NCBI GenBank assembly: GCA_938004375.1
Contig: CALKWH010000179.1
Location: forward strand, 1 to 30,327
Direction of reading: 5' to 3'
DNA: 30,327 nucleotides
DNA from: an uncultured Pseudomonadota bacterium
GTDB lineage: Bacteria > Myxococcota_A > Polyangia > HGW-17
Below, piece after piece: positions 8,301-15,456 of the stretch (within the stretch, counting starts at the first letter, position 1; the number at the start of each line of letters is the position of its first letter). Below the pieces are notes generated by a model. That model was not told the DNA's origin, ran no database searches, and was given only the letters and a program-made list of their open reading frames with translations. Both the position numbers and the translations under genes were made by a program.

Positions 8301-8943
8301 CGGCGGGGATCGGGCGCAGCCGGAGCTCGATGACGACGGTGGCCGCGAAGACGACGAGCCCAAGGGTAACGGCGATGATGACCGCCATGTCAAGGCCCAC
8401 CGCCGGGATCAGCACGAAACCCGAGAGGGCGGTGCCGGCCACGGCGCCCAGGGTATTGATGAAGTACAGGATGCCCAGGCTCCGGCCGGGTTTGTCTTTT
8501 TGTACTACACCATGAATCAAGATGGGCAGGGTGGCGCCCATGGCCACCGTGGGGATCAGGATCAGCAGACCACCCACTATGAACCGGATCATCATCATGA
8601 GCGTGGGGCCGGGATCCGGTCCGGTCATGAGATAAATGAAGTCCATCTTGTACAGCAGGGGAGTGAACACCAGGCCGTACAGCGCGATGACTGCCTCGAG
8701 GACGCCGTAGACCAGCACCGGGCGCCGGATCCGGGTGGCGTACTTCCCGCCCAGGGCCCCACCCAGGGCCAAGCCGCCCATGAAAGTGGCGAGCACGGTC
8801 GCGGCCGCCATTTCGGTGTTCCCGAACGTGTAGTGCAGGACCCGGGTCCATATGACCTGATAGATCAGACCGGCCGCACCGGAGAGGAACATGAGCAGGG
8901 AAACGAGGGAAAGGGGGACGGGACGGGAGGTTTTCGCTGACAT
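5398..8943 (-). CDS. fused MFS-type membrane / spermidine-synthase-like protein with C-terminal helical repeats
   Basis: This 1181-residue inner-membrane protein has about a dozen hydrophobic segments between residues 10 and 500, in two blocks split by a charged loop near 210-235. A spermidine-synthase-like Rossmann domain follows, with a SAM-type glycine motif LIGLGGGG at 585-592 and an acidic strand end (VAELEHEVV). A C-terminal region of about 350 residues is all-helical and TPR-like. The active-site region reads VVSQPSHPWLSGASNLYT. The family of fused MFS/spermidine synthases commonly has an EPSNPW-type motif here rather than the catalytic Asp of true polyamine synthases, so polyamine synthesis is doubtful. 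No polyamine genes are nearby. It is transcribed alone. There is no ribosome-binding site before ATG 8943, and a TATACA box lies 9 bases upstream, so the mRNA may be leaderless. The substrate is unknown. Confidence 0.82.
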   Translation of the reverse strand: MSAKTSRPVPLSLVSLLMFLSGAAGLIYQVIWTRVLHYTFGNTEMAAATVLATFMGGLALGGALGGKYATRIRRPVLVYGVLEAVIALYGLVFTPLLYKMDFIYLMTGPDPGPTLMMMIRFIVGGLLILIPTVAMGATLPILIHGVVQKDKPGRSLGILYFINTLGAVAGTALSGFVLIPAVGLDMAVIIAVTLGLVVFAATVVIELRLRPIPAEEPLEQASEPSEGAPGADGFEHNFSPFALKWGAPAALAIAFISGFITLSNEILWFRLLGILMDGTIYGFSALLSAYLAGLAFGSLWVAGRMDRTDDLWGFYVKLQIGASVGAILTILILPLMPFLISGYIASEQKSPGSVFALKLFLVFISIAIPTFFYGASFPVLARLASVRRNLSSAVGSVYAFNTVGCILGAGLTGLILIPTVKNLNALLQFMIFFTIVISLAAALFARVRPDDPTGSWISKFRTDGRLRLLSYATMVFLGMVIVDPNVNVIRLVNSRYSVEDYSNTIGSRVKSLYGDPNDLKNLVFQAEGAVTVVTVHKTKEGGLRLRNNGLNEAFHAATEPHYAEEILYLGMLPYFLHPNPEKVLLIGLGGGGTLDMLSHGNFKQIEVAELEHEVVKASRFMFGTRPHPLDKPNVKLRVDDGRNALLRHSRANPHTYDIVVSQPSHPWLSGASNLYTLEHFKIVRKNLKPGGMLCQWVNLFRMNEEGFRSLMAAFVGAFPDGHVFQVDENSVFLIGVNGEYKVDPEIIRRHLKEENVKPIVNSYGVTVNRILRMYLFPMDVARRLAQGSVVNSDRRPIIETVLPWVGHNTMFRVQDVLDHHKQEYGLSYLAMTRDSASVTLLREFADYLLGRIDLSGQEVSKVRQRADEILTLTRRNEVRLLAERHRIDAAVHEKLGHLERAVEALGRVETPSVSDHLKVAGWLLEMDRPGLALPRLMAVFLAQERPAQVALAAFVARLLPGLAPDLKMRPGTIKSGVVHQLARALWKLELRAPAYLLADWLAPQTDLYEQLDVNMWHLLASVGLERGRPVREHLDAYVNLGGNDPVLLKRLLMYYAREGVEEKVDYLLSVLKSLPNLDYQALELARKCEKLEAPESGIRILENLERQTRHLDVERQDVVKELIRMKVSAKSWQGLGLLVTKYREMADEKDFEKWTQETFKSLETPVREGLLMGVDPVTAAN

Positions 8944-8952
8944 AGGCGCAAG

Positions 8953-8958
8953 TGTATA
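8953..8958 (-). promoter_or_regulatory. possible -10 box giving a leaderless transcript
   Basis: TATACA on the minus strand ends 9 bases before ATG 8943. The best -35 match at normal spacing is poor (TGGAAA, 8976-8981). Initiation about 7 bases downstream would start the mRNA almost at the ATG, which fits the absence of a Shine-Dalgarno sequence. Confidence 0.35.
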
Positions 8959-9005
8959 CGGGATGGTCCGCCGGTTTTCCAGAAAAAAATCGCCGGGCGG
9001 ATACC

Positions 9006-9034
9006 TTGACGAACAAGGCCTGCTACACTATGAT
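9006..9034 (+). promoter_or_regulatory. sigma70-type promoter for the envelope module
   Basis: TTGACG (9006-9011) and TATGAT (9029-9034) are separated by exactly 17 nt. Each matches consensus at 5 of 6 positions. It lies 28 bases upstream of ATG 9063, with AGGAGG in between. This is the best-looking promoter in the window. Confidence 0.7.
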
Positions 9035-9062
9035 CAGCTTGCTTTTTCAGGAGGCGACCCCC

Positions 9063-12000
9063 ATGAAGCGGTTCTCTACTTCCCTGGCTTTCTCCCTGCT
9101 TTTCCTGTTCTCCGCCCTGCCCGCGTGCACCGGAGGCGGTGGCTGCTCCCAGATCGAGCCGCCGCCGGCCACGATCCCGCCCTCCCAGGTCGTCGAGAAC
9201 GGCCTGCAGGTGCGCATCACCGAGGACGGCTTCGAGACCATCAAGGAGATCCTGCCCCAGTTCGTCGAGGGTGAGTTCGGCCACCTGGCCTTCATCCCCG
9301 AGTTCTGGGTCGGCTCCTCGGACCGCCAGTACGGCATCGCCTTCTGCAGCCTGGGCTGCGGCGTCGACATCTCCCGCGTCGACCTGGACTTCGACGTCGT
9401 GGACAACACCCAGAACAGCAACAACATCGACCAGTGCCGCGAGGGCATCTTCGCCGATTCGGCCTGCGACGAGATCTGGGTCGACCTCGAGGCAAATATT
9501 TATTTAGGCTTCGATATCGACGTCTACTTCATGGGCAACAACATCACCAACCAGTGCCAGGTCGCGGTCGGCTTCTACAACCAGGCCTTCGAGGGGACCA
9601 TCGCGCTGGGGCTGCGCACCCGCCCCAACGACGGCCAGATGCGCATGGACATCAACTCCATCACGGACATCGACCTGGGCGGCCTGGGCATCTCCCTCGA
9701 GAACTGCATCCCCATCCTCGAGGACTTCCTCAACGCCATGATCCTCGAGAACATCGGCCAGTACATCGAGATGGTCCAGGCCTTCGTGGGCAACGCCATC
9801 GTCGAATTCATCGCCAATGAGGTCGTCATCCCGCTGCTGCAACCCACCATCGACAAGCTCTTCCCGGATCCCATGGGTCTCGAGGGCCAGATGAACGTCG
9901 GCACCTTCCTGGCCGACGCCGGCTTCATGGGCGTGGACAGCATGCTCGAGCTCAAGCTCGTCTCCGGCGGCTTCGTCGACATCAAGAACCGCGGCATCAC
10001 CGCCGGCGTGATCGCCGGCTTCAACTCCGACGCCGACCCGCTCTCCCGCGCCGAGGCCAAGAACGAATTCAACGTGGCCGAGCACACCCAGGGCGCCCGC
10101 TGCGTGCCCCCCATCGCCACCTTCGACTTCTCCCAGCGCGGGCTGTCCACGGTCACCGGCGTGTCCGGCGCCTCCGCCGACCGCCTGAAGACCTTCACCC
10201 GCCAGATCATCCAGGAGTTCTCCGGCTCCTTCGACCAGGCCTACCTGAAGTTCGGCGACAACACCCCCGCCGACGTGGGCATCGCCCTGACCAAGGACTT
10301 CCTGGATCTTTTGGGCTTCCACCTCGTCAACAGCGGGGCCCTGTGCCTGACCGTGGGCACCGAGCAGAGCCCGCTGCTCAAGGTCGGCGCCTTCTCGGTG
10401 CTGATCCCGTCCCTGGCCGAGCTCATCGACCCGACGGTGGGCGACGCCCCCCTGCAACTGGTCATCCGCCCGCAGACCGCGCTGGAGTTCACCATCGGTC
10501 AGGGCACCGGCACGGAGACCCCGCTGATCGACGTGTTCATGCGCGACTTCCAGATCGACGTCTACCCGTTCGTCAACGGCCGCTACGCCCGCGCCCTGAC
10601 CCTGGCGCTGGACATGCACCTCGAGATCGACCTCGAGGAGGGCGTGGACCCCATGACCAGCAACGTCACCGTGATGCCGGTGCTGCGCCCGGTGGACGCC
10701 TCCAAGATCTCCGCCCGCGTCTTCAACGCCGACCTGATCCGCGAGAACCCCGAGGACGTGGCCGCGATCTTCCCGAGCATCCTGGGCATGATCATGCCGA
10801 TGATGAGCGGCGCGCTGCAGCCGATCCCCATGCCCACCTATGAAATCACCAAGATGAACCCGAACGGCGACTACCTGGTGTGGCGCGTGGTGCGCCTGTC
10901 CCACCTCGAGTTCAAGCCCACCGTCACCGCCGACGCCGCCCTGATCATCGCCAAGATCGTCTCCGTGCTGCCCGGCCAGAAGAGCACGGTGCGCCCGCAT
11001 ACCTTCGACGCCGCCCTCACCGGCGCCCGCACCTTCGCCCCCGAGCGCCTGCGCGCGACGCTGCAAGGCCGCGACGACGCCCGCCCCGAGCTGGTGGTCG
11101 ACCTGGCCGCCACCGACGGGGCCGAGACCGCCGAGTACCAGTACAGCCTGGACGGCGGGGCCTACACCCCGTTCGCCCGCACGAACCGCCTCGTGATCCG
11201 CGACCTGCCGTTGTTCCTGCAGGGCCGCCACACCGTAAAGATCCGCGGCCGGCGCGCCGGCGCCCCAGACAGCCTCAACCTCGAGCCGGTCACCGTCACC
11301 GCCCTCCTCGACACGCTGGCCCCGAAGGTCATCCCGTACGTCTCCGGCGGCCGGTTCTTCCCCGGCGCCGTGGACTTCGTCTCTGAACGCGACGCGCTCC
11401 AGGTCTCCTTCGGCTCCGTCGGCGGGAACTTCACCGACTGGGCGGCCGTGGAGAGCATCTCCGTCTCCCGGGCCCGCGAGCTGGCCGCCGGCGGCGACCT
11501 GATCGTCCGGGTCCGCGACGAGGCCGGCAACGTCTCCGAGACGGCCGTCGACCTGAACCAGATCCTGTCCGTCCCCGTGGAGCCGAAGTCCGAGGGCTTC
11601 TTCACCTGCTCCACCTCCACCGGCAATCGCGGGACCGGCGCCCCCTTCGGCCTGTTCCTGCTCCTGGGCGCCGTGCTCCTGGGCGCGCGCCGGGCCCGCG
11701 TACACGGACGCGCGCGTTTTTTCCTCGGCGCCGTCATCGCGGTCGCGGCCATCGGTATGATGGGCTGCGCTGACGGCAGCGGCAGCAAGAACAACCAGAA
11801 GCCGACCTGCTTCTGGGACGACGACTGCGCCGGCGTGTCCTGCCCCGACGACGAGATCCCCCTGTGCGTGGGCGGCCAGTGCGAGTGCGTCAACGACATC
11901 CCGTGGGGCATCCCGGGCCCGTACGCCTCCTTCACCGTCATCGGCCAGCTCGCCTGGGTGGGCTCCTACAACACCACCTATGGCGACCTGATGGTCACCA

Positions 12001-13232
12001 CCATCATCCCGTCCGAGAACGAGCCCGCGCGCATCCGCCCCGAGGACTGGTACTTCGTGGACGGCGTGCCCGAGGGCCCGGTGGTGCTGCCCACCTCCGA
12101 CGTGCGCTGGGGCATCAACGCCAAGGGCACCGACGTGGGCGCCTACACCTCCGTGGGCCGGCTCACCACCGGCACGCCCATCATCGCCCACCACAACCGC
12201 ACCACCGGCGCCGTGCGCATCTCGTACACCCTCGACGCCACGCCCCAGATGGATCTGCTCACCTGGAGCCACTACGACCTGGACGATGCCGGCAGCGACG
12301 ACCCCATGAACGGCAGCGCCGGCCTGTTCAACAAGGTCCACGTCCGCGCCACCGACGGCGCCCCTGGCGTGGCCTACGCGGTGAACAACCTGCCGGTGAA
12401 CAGTAACCTCTCCTCCGAGGTGCGCTTCGCCCAGGCCCGCGTGCCGGTGCCCACCGCCGCCTCGGACTGGGACATCCTCACGGTCGACACGGTCGAGTAT
12501 CCGCTGCCGGCGGTGGACGCCCCCCTCCCCGACTGGCCCGACGGCACCGGCCACTTCATCTCGCTGGACCGCTTCGCCGACGGCCGCGCCGCGATCGCCT
12601 GGTTCGATCCGTACGCCGGCGCGCTGAAGTTCTCGTACCAGACCGAGCCGGGAGGGAGCTTCACCCCCGCGCAGATCGTCGCCGGCGGCGTCGAGGGCGA
12701 ACTGCCCCTGGGCCTGTTCAGCACCATGGCCATCGACCCCACCGACCCGAACCAGGTCCACTTCGTGTATCAGGACTCCCTGCAGCGCTCCCTGTGGTAC
12801 AGCGTGCTCGATCTCACCACCAGCGAGACCGCCCAGACGCTCCTCGACGACGGCTTCCGCCCCGAGGACGGCACGAACAACGACGGCCTCCCCATGCCGG
12901 TGCAGCACTACTTCGGCCCCGACGCCCGCCTGGCCATCGCCGGCCCGAAACTGTTCCTCGCCTGGCAGGACGCCACCACCCAGGAGATGTATCTGGGCAT
13001 CCTCGACCGCTCGGTCGACGGCGCCGCCTGGGAGATCCGCGTGCTGCGCGGGGATGAGGATCCCTATGAGGGTTCCGTGGGCTTCTACATCGACATGAAG
13101 CTCGAGGGCACCAAGATCTACATCTCCACCTACGGCGTGAACCTCCACGCCGTGCCCGACATCCTGGGCAACCCCGCGCTGCGCTACTACGTCGAGATCT
13201 TCTCGATCCCGACGGGCATCGTGGGCAAGTAG
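9063..13232 (+). CDS. exported two-part protein: TULIP/BPI-like lipoprotein joined to a second lipoprotein
   Basis: The product is 1389 residues. ATG 9063 has AGGAGG upstream, and the longer in-frame extension to 8952 lacks one. Residues 1-22 are a lipoprotein signal with lipobox LPAC (Cys22). Residues about 40-640 resemble the BPI/LBP (TULIP) layout: an opening strand-helix GLQVRITEDGFETIKEIL, beta-rich barrels, and paired helices before the midpoint and near 600. An Ig-like segment follows (about 664-760). Cys849 then precedes a hydrophobic segment (863-875) and RRARVHGRAR (876-885), like a MYXO-CTERM sorting tail. Directly after this comes a second hydrophobic stretch (886-900) ending in MMGC (Cys902), like a second lipoprotein signal. 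Residues 916-942 are Cys-rich (CxxxxxC, CECV), and 950-1389 look like a beta-propeller. No stop or frameshift separates the halves. Likely located at the envelope; lipid binding is inferred only from overall pattern. Confidence 0.75.
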   Translation: MKRFSTSLAFSLLFLFSALPACTGGGGCSQIEPPPATIPPSQVVENGLQVRITEDGFETIKEILPQFVEGEFGHLAFIPEFWVGSSDRQYGIAFCSLGCGVDISRVDLDFDVVDNTQNSNNIDQCREGIFADSACDEIWVDLEANIYLGFDIDVYFMGNNITNQCQVAVGFYNQAFEGTIALGLRTRPNDGQMRMDINSITDIDLGGLGISLENCIPILEDFLNAMILENIGQYIEMVQAFVGNAIVEFIANEVVIPLLQPTIDKLFPDPMGLEGQMNVGTFLADAGFMGVDSMLELKLVSGGFVDIKNRGITAGVIAGFNSDADPLSRAEAKNEFNVAEHTQGARCVPPIATFDFSQRGLSTVTGVSGASADRLKTFTRQIIQEFSGSFDQAYLKFGDNTPADVGIALTKDFLDLLGFHLVNSGALCLTVGTEQSPLLKVGAFSVLIPSLAELIDPTVGDAPLQLVIRPQTALEFTIGQGTGTETPLIDVFMRDFQIDVYPFVNGRYARALTLALDMHLEIDLEEGVDPMTSNVTVMPVLRPVDASKISARVFNADLIRENPEDVAAIFPSILGMIMPMMSGALQPIPMPTYEITKMNPNGDYLVWRVVRLSHLEFKPTVTADAALIIAKIVSVLPGQKSTVRPHTFDAALTGARTFAPERLRATLQGRDDARPELVVDLAATDGAETAEYQYSLDGGAYTPFARTNRLVIRDLPLFLQGRHTVKIRGRRAGAPDSLNLEPVTVTALLDTLAPKVIPYVSGGRFFPGAVDFVSERDALQVSFGSVGGNFTDWAAVESISVSRARELAAGGDLIVRVRDEAGNVSETAVDLNQILSVPVEPKSEGFFTCSTSTGNRGTGAPFGLFLLLGAVLLGARRARVHGRARFFLGAVIAVAAIGMMGCADGSGSKNNQKPTCFWDDDCAGVSCPDDEIPLCVGGQCECVNDIPWGIPGPYASFTVIGQLAWVGSYNTTYGDLMVTTIIPSENEPARIRPEDWYFVDGVPEGPVVLPTSDVRWGINAKGTDVGAYTSVGRLTTGTPIIAHHNRTTGAVRISYTLDATPQMDLLTWSHYDLDDAGSDDPMNGSAGLFNKVHVRATDGAPGVAYAVNNLPVNSNLSSEVRFAQARVPVPTAASDWDILTVDTVEYPLPAVDAPLPDWPDGTGHFISLDRFADGRAAIAWFDPYAGALKFSYQTEPGGSFTPAQIVAGGVEGELPLGLFSTMAIDPTDPNQVHFVYQDSLQRSLWYSVLDLTTSETAQTLLDDGFRPEDGTNNDGLPMPVQHYFGPDARLAIAGPKLFLAWQDATTQEMYLGILDRSVDGAAWEIRVLRGDEDPYEGSVGFYIDMKLEGTKIYISTYGVNLHAVPDILGNPALRYYVEIFSIPTGIVGK

Positions 13233-13271
13233 ATCCCGGTCGCTGACCGACAACCAAACGAAGGAGCCTCC

Positions 13272-13847
13272 ATGTCCACCCTGCTCGCCCTGCTGTTGTC
13301 ATTCTCTTTAAACACAGCCCCTAAACCCACGCCGTTCGCCGCCGGCACCGACCTCACCATCGAACTGGGCTGGCAGGGCGGCGGCGCCCACACCCCCGAC
13401 GGCGTGCGCCTGGGCGTCGGCATGCTCACCGCGCGCACCGGCTCGCGGCGCTGGGCGTATGAACTGGGCTTCGTCTCCGGGGACGACCACTGCCGGGACC
13501 GCGACTGGAACCACGACTGCGACGAGTGGGCCGTCTACGGCTTCGGCGGCATCCAGTTGGACTTCCCCATCTCGCCGGACCGCAAGCTCTTCGCCTCGGC
13601 CACCGGCGGCTTCTTCGCGGGGGTCTCGGTGTGGGAGGACTGGTACAGGGACAACGACGACTACCACGACGACGACGTGGCGATCATGGGCGGCATCATG
13701 GGCAAGGCCGCGCTGATGTACGAGTTCGAGAAGTTCCGCCTGGGCCTGGGCATCTTCGCCGGGTTCGGCCCCTCCATCGGCTCCGAGAGCGGCCTCGAGA
13801 TCTATTTCCCCGCCGGCCTCCACTTCAATTTCCATTTCATGTTCTGA
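13272..13847 (+). CDS. small outer-membrane beta-barrel candidate
   Basis: The product is 191 residues with AAGGAG upstream of ATG 13272 and a short hydrophobic N-terminus (residues 1-13, MSTLLALLLSFSL) that may be a signal peptide. The rest alternates polar and hydrophobic residues with many Gly and aromatic positions (LTIELGWQGG, AYELGFVSG, LFASATGGFFAGV, LGLGIFAGFGPSIG). It ends in FHFMF, with the terminal phenylalanine typical of Bam-dependent outer-membrane proteins. Length suits an eight-stranded barrel. An acidic loop WYRDNDDYHDDD (about 120-131) could bind cations or face outward. It follows the large lipoprotein gene by 39 bp and is probably cotranscribed with it. Exact family not recognised. 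Confidence 0.75.
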   Translation: MSTLLALLLSFSLNTAPKPTPFAAGTDLTIELGWQGGGAHTPDGVRLGVGMLTARTGSRRWAYELGFVSGDDHCRDRDWNHDCDEWAVYGFGGIQLDFPISPDRKLFASATGGFFAGVSVWEDWYRDNDDYHDDDVAIMGGIMGKAALMYEFEKFRLGLGIFAGFGPSIGSESGLEIYFPAGLHFNFHFMF

Positions 13848-13890
13848 GGTCACGAAGTCACCGGAATGGCCCCAGCCGGGTGAGAAGGAC
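13846..13890 (-). repeat. conserved block of a composite intergenic element
   Basis: Read on the minus strand this matches 22569-22609 over about 40 bases (CTCACCCGGCTGGG, then CCATTCCGGTGACTTCGT). In both places it directly adjoins a hexamer array. Here the small hairpin carries one mismatch. It starts immediately at the TGA of the barrel gene. Confidence 0.85.
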
Positions 13891-13900
13891 CCCGATCCCA

Positions 13901-13960
13901 ATTTCGATTTCGATTTCGATTTCGATTTCGATTTCGATTTCGATTTCGATTTCGACATCG
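13901..13960 (+). repeat. ATTTCG hexamer array, 9 perfect units plus one degenerate
   Basis: Nine perfect ATTTCG units occupy 13901-13954, followed by ACATCG. This is the longest of the four arrays in the window. Reading frames through it give low-complexity alternating peptides and are not genes. Confidence 0.95.
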
Positions 13961-13968
13961 ATTCCCTC

Positions 13969-13998
13969 TTGCTGCGTCCCCCACCGGCATGCTAGGTT
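13969..13998 (+). promoter_or_regulatory. weak promoter candidate for the peptide transporter
   Basis: TTGCTG (13969-13974) and TAGGTT (13993-13998) are separated by 18 nt, 45 bases before ATG 14044. The -10 box is a poor match. Confidence 0.3.
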
Positions 13999-14043
13999 TT
14001 CCCCGTCCCGGGCTCGGGTCCCCTTTTCCCCCGCGAGGTCCGC

Positions 14044-15384
14044 ATGTCGTTCACCGTGTCGTCGTTCAAGGAGTTCCCCAAGGTCTTCTGGACCGCCAAC
14101 CTGACCGAACTGTTCGAGCGCGCCGCGTACTACGCGATGGCCTCGTTCCTGGTCCTCTACCTGCAGCAGATCGGGCTGGGCAACTACTGGCCGAGCACCC
14201 TCAACGGCCTTTTGTGGTTCCTGGTGTACTTCCTGCCCATCCTGTCTGGCTCACTGGCCGACCACTTCGGCTTCCGGCGGGCGCTGATCCTGGCCTTCGT
14301 GCTGCTCACCATCGGTTACACCTTCGCCGGGGCCCCGGTGTGGACGGGGGTCGCCGAGCTCAACCCGGCGATCGCCAAGGACGCGCCGCTCACCGCCAGT
14401 CCGATGGTCGTCATCCTGGCGGCCTGCGCGCTGCTGTTCATCGGGCTGGGAGGCTCCATCATCAAGCCCTGCATCTCCGGCACCGTGCAAAAAGCCTCGC
14501 CGGCCAAACTGGTCACCCTGGGCTTCGGCCTCTTCTACATGGTCATCAACATCGGCAGCCTGTTCGGCCGCGGGGTGAGCTACTTCGTGCGCGTGAACAC
14601 CAACCTGTCCTACATCTTCGCGGTGTCCGGCGCGATGGCGCTTTTAGCCATGTTCGCCGTGCTCTTCACCTACGAGGAGCCCCCCGTCCACGCCGACGCC
14701 CCGAAGAAGGACATCAAGAAGACGCTGCTGAACATGGTGCTCGTGCTGCGCCAGACCCGCTTCGTGGTCTTCCTGGCGCTCATGACCGGGTTCGCCTTCC
14801 TCTATCACCAGGTCTACAACATCATCCCGCTGTACCTGAACAAGTTCGTGCAGGAGAAGCCGCCGGTGGAGCTCTACACCATGGCCAACCCGGTGGTGAT
14901 CGTGCTCTTCCAACTGCTGATCACCCGCTTCTTCGGCGGAATGAGGCCCATCCGGTCCATCATCCTTGGCACGCTGATCATCGCCGGCGCCATGCTCGTC
15001 AACATCATCCCCCTGGCGCTGTCCCTGGATCTTCGCTCGGCCGTGTTCGCATCCCTGCCCCTGGGCGGTCTGATGGCCATCGCCACGGTGGCCATGATCG
15101 CGTTCGGCGAACTGTTCGAGGCCCCCCGCCTGTACGAGTTCATCGGCCGGCTCTCCCCCAAGGGCCAGGAGGGCCTGTACATGGGCTACGCCAACCTCCC
15201 GATGGCCCTGGGCAGCCTCATCGGCGGCCCCGTGGGCGCCTACATCTTCAACGACGTCATGGTGAAGCAGGGCCGCCAGGAGCTGGGCTGGATCATGCTC
15301 GCCGGCATCGGCGTCGTGGCCGCCGCCGGCATCTGGGTCTACGCCCTCTGGCTCGACCGCCAGGAGGCCCGCGAAGCCGCCTGA
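14044..15384 (+). CDS. POT/PTR-family proton-dependent peptide transporter
   Basis: This 446-residue inner-membrane protein has about 12 hydrophobic segments. The POT signature ExxERxxYY is intact at residues 22-30 (ELFERAAYY), which in studied members couples proton binding to peptide uptake. GGSIIKPCISG and FYMVINIGSLFG match the second and third POT signatures. Length is near the family's lower end (usually 450-550). ATG 14044 is preceded by GAGG. It would import di- or tripeptides or related compounds. It is followed by a strong hairpin shared with the convergent gene. The long intergenic array upstream separates it from the barrel gene, so it is probably its own unit. Confidence 0.93.
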   Translation: MSFTVSSFKEFPKVFWTANLTELFERAAYYAMASFLVLYLQQIGLGNYWPSTLNGLLWFLVYFLPILSGSLADHFGFRRALILAFVLLTIGYTFAGAPVWTGVAELNPAIAKDAPLTASPMVVILAACALLFIGLGGSIIKPCISGTVQKASPAKLVTLGFGLFYMVINIGSLFGRGVSYFVRVNTNLSYIFAVSGAMALLAMFAVLFTYEEPPVHADAPKKDIKKTLLNMVLVLRQTRFVVFLALMTGFAFLYHQVYNIIPLYLNKFVQEKPPVELYTMANPVVIVLFQLLITRFFGGMRPIRSIILGTLIIAGAMLVNIIPLALSLDLRSAVFASLPLGGLMAIATVAMIAFGELFEAPRLYEFIGRLSPKGQEGLYMGYANLPMALGSLIGGPVGAYIFNDVMVKQGRQELGWIMLAGIGVVAAAGIWVYALWLDRQEAREAA

Positions 15385-15396
15385 CCTGCGGCCCCG

Positions 15397-15450
15397 GATC
15401 AATCCGGTCACTTCGTTCCCTCCAACGGGACGCCCTTTTGCGGGCGTCCC
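15397..15450. terminator. bidirectional hairpin between convergent genes, degenerate copy of the composite element
   Basis: Arms GGGACGCCC (15427-15435) and GGGCGTCCC (15442-15450) pair perfectly around the six-base loop TTTTGC. There is no long T tract on either strand. It lies between the transporter stop (15384) and the minus-strand gene stop (15457). The same hairpin, with a related upstream block GGTCACTTCGTTCCC, recurs at 22593-22694. Confidence 0.7.
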
Positions 15451-15456
15451 TCTGAA

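Noticed and set aside
5152..8940. Plus-strand open frame of more than 1200 codons opposite the membrane protein
   Set aside because: The composition is rich in His, Gln, Asp and Gly without hydrophobic segments or motifs, while the minus strand encodes a coherent membrane protein.
9504..13253. Minus-strand open frame opposite the two-part lipoprotein
   Set aside because: It is a shadow frame caused by third-position GC; the plus strand has a promoter, a ribosome-binding site and a lipoprotein signal.
13308..13958. Minus-strand frame starting with an SKSKSK run
   Set aside because: Its N-terminus is the hexamer array translated and the rest is antisense to the barrel gene.
13901..13960. CRISPR array
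   Set aside because: The units are six bases with no spacers and no cas genes are present; it is a simple tandem repeat.
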